From NCBI GenBank assembly GCA_027296925.1, contig JAPUIP010000140.1:1-7786 (forward strand): a DNA stretch of 7,786 nucleotides, written 5' to 3'. Under the pieces are notes generated by a model. It was not told the origin of the DNA. It worked only from the letters and a program-made list of their open reading frames with translations, and did no database searches. The translations under genes were made by a program, and so were the position numbers. The DNA is from Candidatus Poribacteria bacterium (GTDB taxonomy: Bacteria > Poribacteria > WGA-4E > PCPOR2b). This document shows, in pieces, positions 1 to 6,334 of the stretch. Positions within the stretch are counted from its first letter, which is position 1. Every line of letters starts with the position of its first letter.

Positions 1-2204
1 GGGTAGTTTTGGAATAACCGGGACTCGGCAATCGCGGAGTGGAGATATGGTTGGAAACCAACAGCAGTTTCATAAAGTGGGGTAGAGTAGATTCCCGCTG
101 TCGTTGCAGCATAGAGCATCCGATTGACCGGATCGATGAACAAATCATTGGCCTCAACCGCCTCAAGCCCACTGGAATAGGTTTGCCATGGGGAATCCGC
201 GTTGGGTTTGACATAGACGCTGTGGGGGTGTTTGCGGTTTCCTGTGATGATTGCTGCATAGAGTCGCTCTGGGATTCTGGGGTCAGGAATGAGGTTTATG
301 ATGCGTGGGTAAGTATGACCTTCGAGGTAAGATTTGGGAGGCAGTCCCTGAGATTTTTCAATCCATACCCTGTCAACGGTCGATTCAAAGAACCTAAACT
401 CGTTTGTCATGACATAAAGAAAATTCGGGTGTTGGGGAGAAACCGCCATCTCTTGGATCCACTCCTGTTTGGATTCCAGCACGCCAGGCAAAGGCATTTG
501 GCGCCAACGGGCACCGCCATCATCACTTCGATAGATACGGCTCCACTGTCCAACCGGCCCGTTTACATCATGAGCAAGCAGGTATACCGTTTTCGGGGCG
601 GATGGTGAGATGAGGGTCTGCACATACGCCTGGCTGTAGACTGGCAATCCTTCCTTCAGCTCAATCCATGTTTGTCCCCCGTCGGTCGTCTTATAGATGT
701 TACCTGATGCTCCCGGTTCAGCAATGACCAGCAAAAACCATGAACAGAGATAAATTGTATTGGCATCCGTAGGATCGATCGTCCAGGAAACAGGCGAAGC
801 CCCGTCTCCAGGAGGATCTTCCGATAGGGTCTTCCAGCTATAACCTGCGTTTTGACTCGTTATGATTTCAAGTTTTGCGCTAGGTGGGTCTTGATAGGCA
901 ATAAGATGGTGAGGATGGATGGGTGAAACAGCGACACTTGTGTGGATCTCATCGCAAGTGTCAGGCAACAGGGATTTCATCTCATTTTTCCGAAGGTCGA
1001 GTCGCCAATAGTTGTGGGATTGAGAGCGGTGTTTATACGCATCACTCATGTAAGCAAAGCGACCACCGGCATCCAGTTGAATCCAACCGAAGTTTGACCG
1101 ATTGGGCAATCGCCGCCAGGTCATCCCCCCATCACGACTCTTGAAAAGCCCGGTTGTACCTTGGCAAGCAAGACCGCCTACGACTGTGCTGCCGGCAGAA
1201 AGATAGATGACACCAGTTTGTGTCGGATGGAATTGGATGTCGTGTATGTGTATGGCTGGACCATTGAATAGATCAAGATTGAACGGCGCAAGTGCCCATG
1301 TTTCACCACCATCTACGCTCTGATAGACAAACGGACTTTGTAAAGTGGTCGAATCAACTTTTAGCGAATAAGTGCCTGCATACAAGACATTGGGCCGAAG
1401 TGGGTCAAACCAGACACCGGGTATATCCCAGCTCCCCGGATCTAACACAAAAAATCTCCATGTTTGCCCCCCATCACGGCTGGAGGCTATCACTCCGGCA
1501 CCCAAACGACTTCCGCCATAGAAAATATATACAGAGTCTGGGCGTATCGGATGCGTGACAATGCGGTTCAAGCCGCTGTATGTTTTCGTACGGAGAGCGT
1601 GCCAGGTTTCACCACCATCTTGGCTCTTAAAGAACTCCGATCCTTCAGCACAGCCACCACTCGAATAAACTGTATCGGCATCAACGCCTGAAACAGCTAT
1701 ATCCATCCCACAATAACCTGAACCATCGACAGGAAGTTTTGTCCAGGTTACACCACCATCATCGCTCCGGAGGAACTCGAATGTACCCACACGGATAACA
1801 GCATATAACCGTTGCGGCATCGCATCGGCAACGACAAAACGCTCAATCCAGTGTCCTTCACCAAATATTAATTCCCAATTCTCCCCGGAATCGGTAGACT
1901 TGAAGATTTGCATGAATCCCCATGTATATACAGTTCCCGGTTCTGTTCTGGAACACTTCACAGCGTGTAACAAGCTCTCGCGGGCGTTGAATACCGGCTC
2001 CCAACTGTCTCCGCCATCGGTGCTCCTGAAAACGGTTTTTCTAGAGACAGTATACACCGTTTCCGGACGCGCCGGATCAATCGCAATATCAGAAACCCCT
2101 TCTCCTCGCGAAATCACATGCCGCCAAATCGCAGGGTCAGCAAAACTTTGATCTAGCAGAAGTGCCCATGCAAGCGTAAAGTAGAGAGACAATCGCGGTA
2201 TCAT
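1..2204 (-). CDS. Secreted Asp-box/BNR-repeat beta-propeller protein, C-terminus beyond window
   Basis: The minus-strand frame is open from an ATG at 2204 to the left edge, giving 734 complete codons. The start has an AGAGGA ribosome site 5 nt upstream. Residues 1-22 look like a signal peptide: R4, a hydrophobic stretch at 5-17, and likely cleavage after SFA (22/23). Ten Asp-boxes of the form S/T-x-D-x-G-x-x-W begin near residues 61, 103, 147, 194, 242, 296, 356, 450 (degenerate, SQNAGYSW), 506 and 560. A second motif, roughly DPxxPxxLYA, recurs 13 times, about every 42-59 residues, with a degenerate 14th near 378-387. This suggests about 14 blades, or two seven-bladed propellers as in VPS10/sortilin-like or GH74-like proteins. 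The last residues, FQNYP, resemble the start of a NYPNPFNP sorting/FlgD-like tail. I infer export to the cell surface or outside. Ligand and any enzymatic activity are unknown; a GH74-type glycosidase is possible but not shown. Confidence 0.9.
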   Translation of the reverse strand, partial: MIPRLSLYFTLAWALLLDQSFADPAIWRHVISRGEGVSDIAIDPARPETVYTVSRKTVFRSTDGGDSWEPVFNARESLLHAVKCSRTEPGTVYTWGFMQIFKSTDSGENWELIFGEGHWIERFVVADAMPQRLYAVIRVGTFEFLRSDDGGVTWTKLPVDGSGYCGMDIAVSGVDADTVYSSGGCAEGSEFFKSQDGGETWHALRTKTYSGLNRIVTHPIRPDSVYIFYGGSRLGAGVIASSRDGGQTWRFFVLDPGSWDIPGVWFDPLRPNVLYAGTYSLKVDSTTLQSPFVYQSVDGGETWALAPFNLDLFNGPAIHIHDIQFHPTQTGVIYLSAGSTVVGGLACQGTTGLFKSRDGGMTWRRLPNRSNFGWIQLDAGGRFAYMSDAYKHRSQSHNYWRLDLRKNEMKSLLPDTCDEIHTSVAVSPIHPHHLIAYQDPPSAKLEIITSQNAGYSWKTLSEDPPGDGASPVSWTIDPTDANTIYLCSWFLLVIAEPGASGNIYKTTDGGQTWIELKEGLPVYSQAYVQTLISPSAPKTVYLLAHDVNGPVGQWSRIYRSDDGGARWRQMPLPGVLESKQEWIQEMAVSPQHPNFLYVMTNEFRFFESTVDRVWIEKSQGLPPKSYLEGHTYPRIINLIPDPRIPERLYAAIITGNRKHPHSVYVKPNADSPWQTYSSGLEAVEANDLFIDPVNRMLYAATTAGIYSTPLYETAVGFQPYLHSAIAESRLFQNY

Positions 2205-2209
2205 GCCGT

Positions 2210-2215
2210 TCCTCT
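2210..2215 (-). promoter_or_regulatory. Ribosome binding site of the propeller gene
   Basis: The minus strand reads AGAGGA here, 5 nt before the ATG at 2204. It supports that ATG, which also opens directly into a good signal peptide. I see no terminator in the 47 bp between the mqnA stop and this start. Confidence 0.65.
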
Positions 2216-2251
2216 GCTTTGTCTCAAGCGGATTTTGCCGGGGCTAATAAT

Positions 2252-3100
2252 TCAATTCCCCGCCTTCCCCTCTACAAACTTCAACGTTGCCCCCGGCGCC
2301 ACGAGCTCATACTTCACGGCGAGCTCGTAATACCGCATCATGCCGGCGATTTCCGAATCGCCCAGCTCAAAGAAAATATGCTTTGTGAGATAATCCCGGC
2401 AGAAGTCCACTGAAAAACCGAGCTTTGGCGCTTCGTTCTGTGCAATCTGAGCGATCTGCGTGACCCCAATTTCCTTCGCTCGGAGTAGCGTCCGCGGGAC
2501 GTTGCGAAGATCGACCTCCTCGCGTGCCACCCAGCAGGCATAGACGAACGGCAGACCGGTCAACGCGTGCCACTCTGCACCGAGATCGAGCGCGTAATCT
2601 GTCGAACCGAGCCGGTTCAATGCGGCATCCCCGATCAGCAGAACCGCATCCGCGTCGACCGCTTGGGGCTCGATCGAAGGGGAGCAAGGGGTGAATTCAG
2701 GTTGGACGTGATACTTCTCGGCGAGTAAAATCTTGACAAGGGCGTGAGATGAGCGGGAACTGGTATCGAGGGCGACACGGCGGATGGCGGGAATCGGCAC
2801 ACGGCTGAGGAGTTGGATACTTTGCACCGCGCCGCGCGAGGAGATCGAGATGTGGGGGATGATTCTATACCGAAGGGCGTGCGGTGAAACTCCCGCTCGG
2901 AAATATTCGATGATCGGAATCAATCCAACGTCAAGCGTTCCTTTTTTCAAATCGTCCGCTAAACAACTGGGAACATCCAGGCTGAGTTCGATCTCCTCAC
3001 TGCCGGGCAAGGGCAGGTTATCTAAAAGAGCGTGAATTAGCGGTTTCGTGTTAAGATATGAAACCGACCCAACTTTCACGCGGCTTTCTTTCTGTACCAT
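2252..3100 (-). CDS. mqnA: Chorismate dehydratase MqnA (futalosine menaquinone pathway)
   Basis: This 282-residue protein has the usual family length (about 270-290). MqnA dehydrates chorismate to 3-[(1-carboxyvinyl)oxy]benzoate, the first step of cytosolic futalosine-route menaquinone synthesis. The fold is that of a periplasmic-binding-like protein. Diagnostic sequence includes VGSVSYLNTKPL at 10-21, with N17 in the position of the active-site Asn described in Streptomyces MqnA. Others are the ISSRGAVQSIQLLS block at 86-99 (serines 87/88 near the substrate site), DTSSRSSHAL at 112-121, DAVLLIGDAAL at 151-161, and WHALTGLPFVYACWVARE at 177-194. The ATG at 3100 is preferred because GAAGGA lies 5 nt upstream. 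It overlaps the 3' end of mqnE by 25 nt, so translation is probably coupled. A GTG at 3079 would give a 4-nt GTGA overlap but has a weaker ribosome site. The partner gene mqnE makes the next intermediate. Confidence 0.95.
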   Translation of the reverse strand: MVQKESRVKVGSVSYLNTKPLIHALLDNLPLPGSEEIELSLDVPSCLADDLKKGTLDVGLIPIIEYFRAGVSPHALRYRIIPHISISSRGAVQSIQLLSRVPIPAIRRVALDTSSRSSHALVKILLAEKYHVQPEFTPCSPSIEPQAVDADAVLLIGDAALNRLGSTDYALDLGAEWHALTGLPFVYACWVAREEVDLRNVPRTLLRAKEIGVTQIAQIAQNEAPKLGFSVDFCRDYLTKHIFFELGDSEIAGMMRYYELAVKYELVAPGATLKFVEGKAGN

Positions 3101-4215
3101 CGATTTCCTTCTCGGATAATTTCGTTGTAGAGTGTGTCACGCTCAATGGGGATTTTGCCCGCTTCTCGGATTAAGCGGATGATCTCCTCCACGGTAATGG
3201 ATTCGGGAGTCGAAGCGCCCGCCATGTGCGTAATCTTCTCCTCCATCACGGTGCCATCAATGTCATCCGCCCCGAGACTCAGGGCAACTTGCGCGACCTT
3301 CAGCCCGGTCATAATCCAGTACACTTTGATATGCGGGAAGTTGTCCAGCAACAGGCGAGATGCCGCAATATTCCGAAGATCGGTCAAGCCGGAGGGGCTC
3401 GGTAGATACGCCATGCGGGTGTTGGCCGGATGGAACGCAAGCGGGATAAATGTGGCAAAACCGCCGGACTCATCCTGTTGCTCGCGGAGCCGGATGAGGT
3501 GGTCTACCCGATCCGCGTCCGTTTCGAGATGGCCGTAGAGCATCGTTGCATTGGTCGGGATGCCGATCTCATGTGCCTGCCGATGGACATCGAGCCACCC
3601 CTCTGCACTCAGTTTGCCGGGACAGATTTTATCCCGTGTTTCCTCAGCGAAGATTTCTGCACCACCGCCGGGCAGCGAATCCAGACCGGCTTCACGAAGT
3701 GCTACCAAAACTTCCTTGATTGACATCTTGAAAATCCGCGAAAAGTGATGAATCTCCACAGCGGTGAAAAATTTCAGATGCACCTGCGGCATCCGCTTCT
3801 TCAGTCCACGAAGCATGTCGAGGTAGTATTCAAACGGCAGTTTCGGGTGTAATCCGCCGACGCTGTGAATCTCCGTGCAGCCGTTATCGATCGCGTACAT
3901 CGCCTTGTCGAGGAACTCATCAACGCTCATTTCCCACGCCCCTTCGGTCTCGATGTTTTTCCGCGCGAAGGCGCAGAAGTGGCAGCGAGCATGCAGGATA
4001 CAGACGTTCGAGTAGTCGATGTGTTGGTTGATATTGTAGTAGGCGAAATTTCCATTCTTGCGCTCGCGCGCGATGTTGGCAAGAAATCCGACGCCGGTAA
4101 TGTCGGGGCTTTCATAGAGCGTTATGCCATCTTCAAACGATAGACGTTCCGCCGCCTGAACTTTGTCGTAGATTGGGTGAAGTTTTGCATCCGTAATTGG
4201 TAAGTGTTTGTTCAT
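3076..4215 (-). CDS. mqnE: Aminodeoxyfutalosine synthase MqnE (radical SAM)
   Basis: This is a 379-residue radical SAM enzyme. MqnE adds the 5'-deoxyadenosyl radical of SAM to 3-enolpyruvylbenzoate (the MqnA product), giving aminodeoxyfutalosine. The iron-sulfur motif is C72-x5-C78-x2-C81 within NVCILHARCHFCAF; the family is normally CX3CX2C, so the two-residue insertion is unusual. Other family signatures are the SVGGLHP block at 118-124, HLKFFTAVEIHHFS at 146-159, LPGGGAEIF at 181-189, TNATMLYGHLET at 221-232, FIPLAFHP at 256-263, and the C-terminal GADDIDGTVMEEKITHMAGA at 315-334. The ATG at 4215 is chosen because a perfect AGGAG sits 5 nt upstream. A longer frame from 4305 would add 30 residues translated from a repeat element and is rejected. 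The gene overlaps mqnA by 25 nt. The reaction assignment is confident from overall similarity; the effect of the altered cysteine spacing is unknown. Confidence 0.93.
   Translation of the reverse strand: MNKHLPITDAKLHPIYDKVQAAERLSFEDGITLYESPDITGVGFLANIARERKNGNFAYYNINQHIDYSNVCILHARCHFCAFARKNIETEGAWEMSVDEFLDKAMYAIDNGCTEIHSVGGLHPKLPFEYYLDMLRGLKKRMPQVHLKFFTAVEIHHFSRIFKMSIKEVLVALREAGLDSLPGGGAEIFAEETRDKICPGKLSAEGWLDVHRQAHEIGIPTNATMLYGHLETDADRVDHLIRLREQQDESGGFATFIPLAFHPANTRMAYLPSPSGLTDLRNIAASRLLLDNFPHIKVYWIMTGLKVAQVALSLGADDIDGTVMEEKITHMAGASTPESITVEEIIRLIREAGKIPIERDTLYNEIIREGNRWYRKKAA
3106..3111 (-). promoter_or_regulatory. Ribosome binding site of mqnA inside mqnE
   Basis: The minus strand reads GAAGGA 5 nt before the mqnA ATG at 3100, within the last codons of mqnE. 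It decides the mqnA start in favour of the ATG over the downstream GTG at 3079, and fits translational coupling. Confidence 0.6.
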
Positions 4216-4220
4216 TGCTT

Positions 4221-4225
4221 CTCCT
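4221..4225 (-). promoter_or_regulatory. Ribosome binding site of mqnE
   Basis: A perfect AGGAG lies 5 nt upstream of the ATG at 4215. It fixes the mqnE start and excludes the in-frame upstream start at 4305, which has no comparable site and would run through the repeat element. Confidence 0.75.
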
Positions 4226-4274
4226 GTTTTGATATAGAGGTCATTGAAACTTTTTTGGCGATCTGTCTTGCGGA

Positions 4275-4304
4275 ACGCAGATTCACGCAGATATACACAG
4301 ATCA
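4275..4304 (+). repeat. Three tandem 10-bp units ACRCAGATNN
   Basis: The consecutive decamers ACGCAGATTC, ACGCAGATAT and ACACAGATCA share the ACRCAGAT core with an exact 10-bp period, close to one helical turn. Inverted copies lie at 4406-4423 (ATCAGCGT and ATCTGCGT, also 10 bp apart). The array is part of the larger inverted-repeat element. Confidence 0.75.
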
Positions 4305-4347
4305 AAACGGAAACCTCAATGGGACCAGAATCTCACCAAACCCCCGC

Positions 4348-4373
4348 CTGGCACGCAACCGCGCCGGTGCCAG
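4348..4373. repeat. Central hairpin in the repeat element
   Basis: CTGGCAC (4348-4354) and GTGCCAG (4367-4373) form a perfect 7-bp inverted repeat around a 12-nt GC-rich loop. No T-run follows on either strand, so it does not look like an intrinsic terminator. It could be a structural core of the repeat or a dyad protein-binding site. Confidence 0.5.
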
Positions 4374-4507
4374 TTTGTCGTTATCACTTTTAACATATCC
4401 TGAAAATCAGCGTCCATCTGCGTCCTAACTCTTCTGAAAAGTTTCAATCAGTTCATAATCATAAATCTTGGATGACCGTGACAGTCCCAAATGATCCCCA
4501 GGGAAGT

Positions 4508-5326
4508 TCATATTAATCGCATCCGCGCAATCAGAGCCGGCGGAATCTCCGGATAATTGGACCAGCTAAATGTCCGTCGCCCGTCCGCCAAGCGATCGAA
4601 GGCCGGTTCTTCGATTCCATCCAGAGCGAAGCCGGCACGAAAAAAGGTGTTGAAGAGCAGGCTAATCGGTCGGTCGAAATAGTAATGGGGCGCCGGCTGA
4701 CCGATAATGCCAACACCTTTGCTCGCCACGGGTTCAATGTACGCAGACACCTTTATTGCGTATGTCGTGATTAGCTCTCCCTCTCGATCTTCTTCCTCCA
4801 CAATTTTTCTGCACCCCGTCGAGTTGAAGCACGGATGAGACACGCAGAAAACAAAGCGTCCACCAGGCTTCAACAATTGTCCCAAAGCCGATGCCAAAGG
4901 TTCGATGGTCGTCATGTCCATCAGCGCATTGTTGCAGACGGCGGCATCAAATCGACCCGTTCCCAACGTCATCAGTTGGTCTGTGTCTGTTGCATCGATG
5001 ACCCTGTACTCAATTCGATCCACGTGTTCCGTTGTATGCCCCTTCGCTCTTTCAATGAAATTCCTGCTAAAATCAAACGCAACGACCTGTGCCCCAAGTT
5101 GTGCCATGCGCCGGGAAAACTGACCGTTCCCGCAGGCGACGTCCAAAACAAGCTCGTTTGGCCGAAGATTCAATAAACGTTCGGTAGCCGGGGCGACCAG
5201 CAGTCGGTGAAAGTCGTTGCCCTCAGGCCCGATGTATTCATCCCACCATGCCGCATTCCCATCCCAGATCTCTTGCACTTCTTGATGCAAGCTTTGGGGC
5301 GTTTTTGTGGAACTCGATTCACTCAT
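4508..5326 (-). CDS. Class I SAM-dependent methyltransferase, substrate unknown
   Basis: This 272-residue, probably soluble protein has the Rossmann-type methyltransferase core. Motif I is LDVACGNGQ at 61-69 (SAM-binding glycine loop). The acidic residue after beta-2 is D85 in AFDFS, the adenine-side acidic residue is D111 in VIDATD, motif IV is FDAAVCNNALMDM at 126-138, and LLKPGGRFVFCVSHPCF at 151-167 is the typical post-motif III strand. The N-terminal 20-50 region and the C-terminal part (about 170-272) would shape the substrate site and do not identify it for me. The ATG at 5326 has AGAGG 5 nt upstream; an in-frame TTG at 5374 is rejected for lack of a ribosome site. It lies 292 bp upstream of mqnE on the same strand. 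That might suggest a quinone methylase (MenG/UbiE-like), but the sequence lacks features I would require for that call. Confidence 0.85.
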   Translation of the reverse strand: MSESSSTKTPQSLHQEVQEIWDGNAAWWDEYIGPEGNDFHRLLVAPATERLLNLRPNELVLDVACGNGQFSRRMAQLGAQVVAFDFSRNFIERAKGHTTEHVDRIEYRVIDATDTDQLMTLGTGRFDAAVCNNALMDMTTIEPLASALGQLLKPGGRFVFCVSHPCFNSTGCRKIVEEEDREGELITTYAIKVSAYIEPVASKGVGIIGQPAPHYYFDRPISLLFNTFFRAGFALDGIEEPAFDRLADGRRTFSWSNYPEIPPALIARMRLI

Positions 5327-5331
5327 TGTAA

Positions 5332-5336
5332 CCTCT
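5332..5336 (-). promoter_or_regulatory. Ribosome binding site of the methyltransferase
   Basis: The minus strand reads AGAGG here, 5 nt before the ATG at 5326. It selects that start over the in-frame TTG at 5374. Confidence 0.65.
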
Positions 5337-5397
5337 TTGCGGCAGTCCAAATTTCCCATCTCACAGCTGCACAAAACACCTTTCGCTGGGCAGAAGT

Positions 5398-5426
5398 ATT
5401 ATAGCGCAGTACACTTCAACGTGCAA
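5398..5426 (-). promoter_or_regulatory. Candidate sigma70-type promoter for the methyltransferase
   Basis: On the minus strand a perfect -10 TATAAT (5398-5403) follows a -35-like TTGCAC (5421-5426) after a 17-bp spacer. The predicted transcript starts near 5391, leaving an untranslated leader of about 65 nt before the ATG at 5326. The -35 matches only at TTG, so confidence rests on the -10 and the spacing. Confidence 0.5.
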
Positions 5427-5443
5427 ATCAAAATCTTTTCATC

Positions 5444-5472
5444 TTGATACTTGCAACCTGTTCTGGTAAACT
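5444..5472 (+). promoter_or_regulatory. Candidate sigma70-type promoter for the SAM hydrolase gene
   Basis: TTGATA (5444-5449) and TAAACT (5467-5472) are separated by exactly 17 bp, matching the consensus at 5 of 6 and 4 of 6 positions. Transcription would start near 5479, about 45 nt before the ATG at 5525. It stands back to back with the leftward promoter, the two -35 boxes being 17 bp apart. Confidence 0.45.
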
Positions 5473-5524
5473 CTTGAAGTTAATTTTCAGCAACCCGCGC
5501 AAAGCAGGGGAGTTTCATAAAGGA

Positions 5525-6331
5525 ATGTCAAGCTGTTTATCACCATCGGAAATTATCACACTCACCACTGACTTCGGCACGAGCGATCTCTATGTCGGCG
5601 TGATGAAAGGCGTGATTTTGAACATCAACCCACGCGCGCAGATCGTTGACATCACACACGCCATACCGCCGCAAGACCTCAACGCCGCTGCATTTCTGAT
5701 CGATTCGGCGTATCGCTATTTCCCACCCGGCACCGTCCATGTCGTCGTGGTGGATCCAGGCGTGGGCAGTGAACGCCATCCAATCGCCTGTCAGACAGAA
5801 ACAGCGTTCTTCGTTTGTCCAGACAATGGGATTTTGACTAGGATTCTCCGTGATGCGAGTCATACTTCTGCGGTCACAATCGAGAATCCAGACTACTGTT
5901 TGCCTCGGATCAGTAACACTTTTCACGGCAGGGACATTTTTGCTCCTGTCGCGGCTCACCTCTCACGCGGCGTACCCATCGAAGATTTGGGCACGCCAGT
6001 CGCCACTCCCGTACGACTCCCCATCCCCACACCTCACGTAACCGAGGAAGCGATCACCGGGCATGTCATCTGGATCGATCACTTCGGAAACCTGATCACG
6101 AATATCTCTCATGAATTGCTGAAATCGATCGAGGGGCAGAACGGCTTCGTCATACAGGTCGGAGGGGTAGCGATAAATCGCCTGAATCACTCCTACGCTG
6201 AATCGGCAGTCGGGGAAGTTCTGGCGATCATCGGCAGCTTTGGTCGTCTGGAAATCTCAATCAATCAGGGGAATGCCGCGCTTACACTTGGCGTTAAGCG
6301 CAACGATTCCATAACGATTCGTCCGGCGTAA
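5525..6331 (+). CDS. SAM hydroxide adenosyltransferase (DUF62 / SAM hydrolase family)
   Basis: This 268-residue protein matches the usual family length. The family splits S-adenosylmethionine with water/hydroxide into adenosine and L-methionine; its fold is shared with fluorinase and chlorinase. Residues seen are ITLTTDFGTSDLYVGVMKG at 11-29, VDPGVGSERHPI at 76-87, NTFHGRDIFAPVAAHLSRG at 131-149, IDHFGNLITNI at 184-194, and GSFGRLEISINQGNAA at 237-252. The D77-R84-H134 triad typical of the hydroxide transferases is intact. No insertion resembling the fluorinase loop is apparent. The ATG at 5525 is the plausible start; an upstream in-frame TTG at 5444 falls on the predicted -35 box. The ribosome site is imperfect: AGGGGAG ends 12 nt before the ATG, and AAAGGA abuts it. 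The gene diverges from the methyltransferase and converges closely on the epimerase. Its physiological role (adenosine supply or SAM control) is unclear in most bacteria. Confidence 0.92.
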   Translation: MSSCLSPSEIITLTTDFGTSDLYVGVMKGVILNINPRAQIVDITHAIPPQDLNAAAFLIDSAYRYFPPGTVHVVVVDPGVGSERHPIACQTETAFFVCPDNGILTRILRDASHTSAVTIENPDYCLPRISNTFHGRDIFAPVAAHLSRGVPIEDLGTPVATPVRLPIPTPHVTEEAITGHVIWIDHFGNLITNISHELLKSIEGQNGFVIQVGGVAINRLNHSYAESAVGEVLAIIGSFGRLEISINQGNAALTLGVKRNDSITIRPA

Positions 6332-6334
6332 AAA

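Larger units (their letters stand above)
4243..4448. repeat. 206-bp MITE-like element with 12-bp terminal inverted repeats
   Basis: The segment begins with ATTGAAACTTTT (4243-4254) and ends with its exact reverse complement (4437-4448). Inside each end, in opposite orientation, are copies of a 10-bp-period motif built on ACGCAGAT. At the centre is a 7-bp-stem hairpin. No reading frame of note lies inside and I see no clear target-site duplication. It occupies most of the gap between the methyltransferase and mqnE, with its inner edge 27 bp from the mqnE ATG. Any dedicated mqnE promoter would therefore lie in it or be displaced by it; on the minus strand a weak TTGAGG-18-TATATC candidate exists inside. 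CGCAGAT-type decameric repeats are, from memory, scattered in many unrelated bacterial genomes, often as inverted pairs. A non-autonomous mobile element is an inference; a plain intergenic repeat family is the alternative. Confidence 0.6.

Noticed and set aside
39..2151. Several plus-strand open frames of 64-189 codons opposite the propeller gene
   Set aside because: They lie antisense to a continuous 734-codon frame with signal peptide and regular Asp-boxes. Their translations are low-complexity, rich in H/R/S and lack domains or ribosome sites.
3865..4143. 92-codon plus-strand frame opposite mqnE
   Set aside because: It is a shadow of the mqnE coding strand; its regularity comes from codon bias of the real gene.
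4275..4304. CRISPR array
   Set aside because: The units are 10-bp back-to-back repeats without spacers, and no cas gene is present.
5444..5524. Upstream TTG start of the SAM hydrolase adding 27 residues
   Set aside because: The TTG is the predicted -35 box, it has no ribosome site, and the family sequence begins right after the ATG at 5525.
5540..5959. 139-codon minus-strand frame inside the SAM hydrolase gene
   Set aside because: It is antisense to a well-recognised family gene, with no ribosome site and no recognisable domain.
5525..6331. Fluorinase or chlorinase
   Set aside because: The D77-R84-H134 triad of the hydroxide transferases is intact and I see no fluorinase-like loop insertion.
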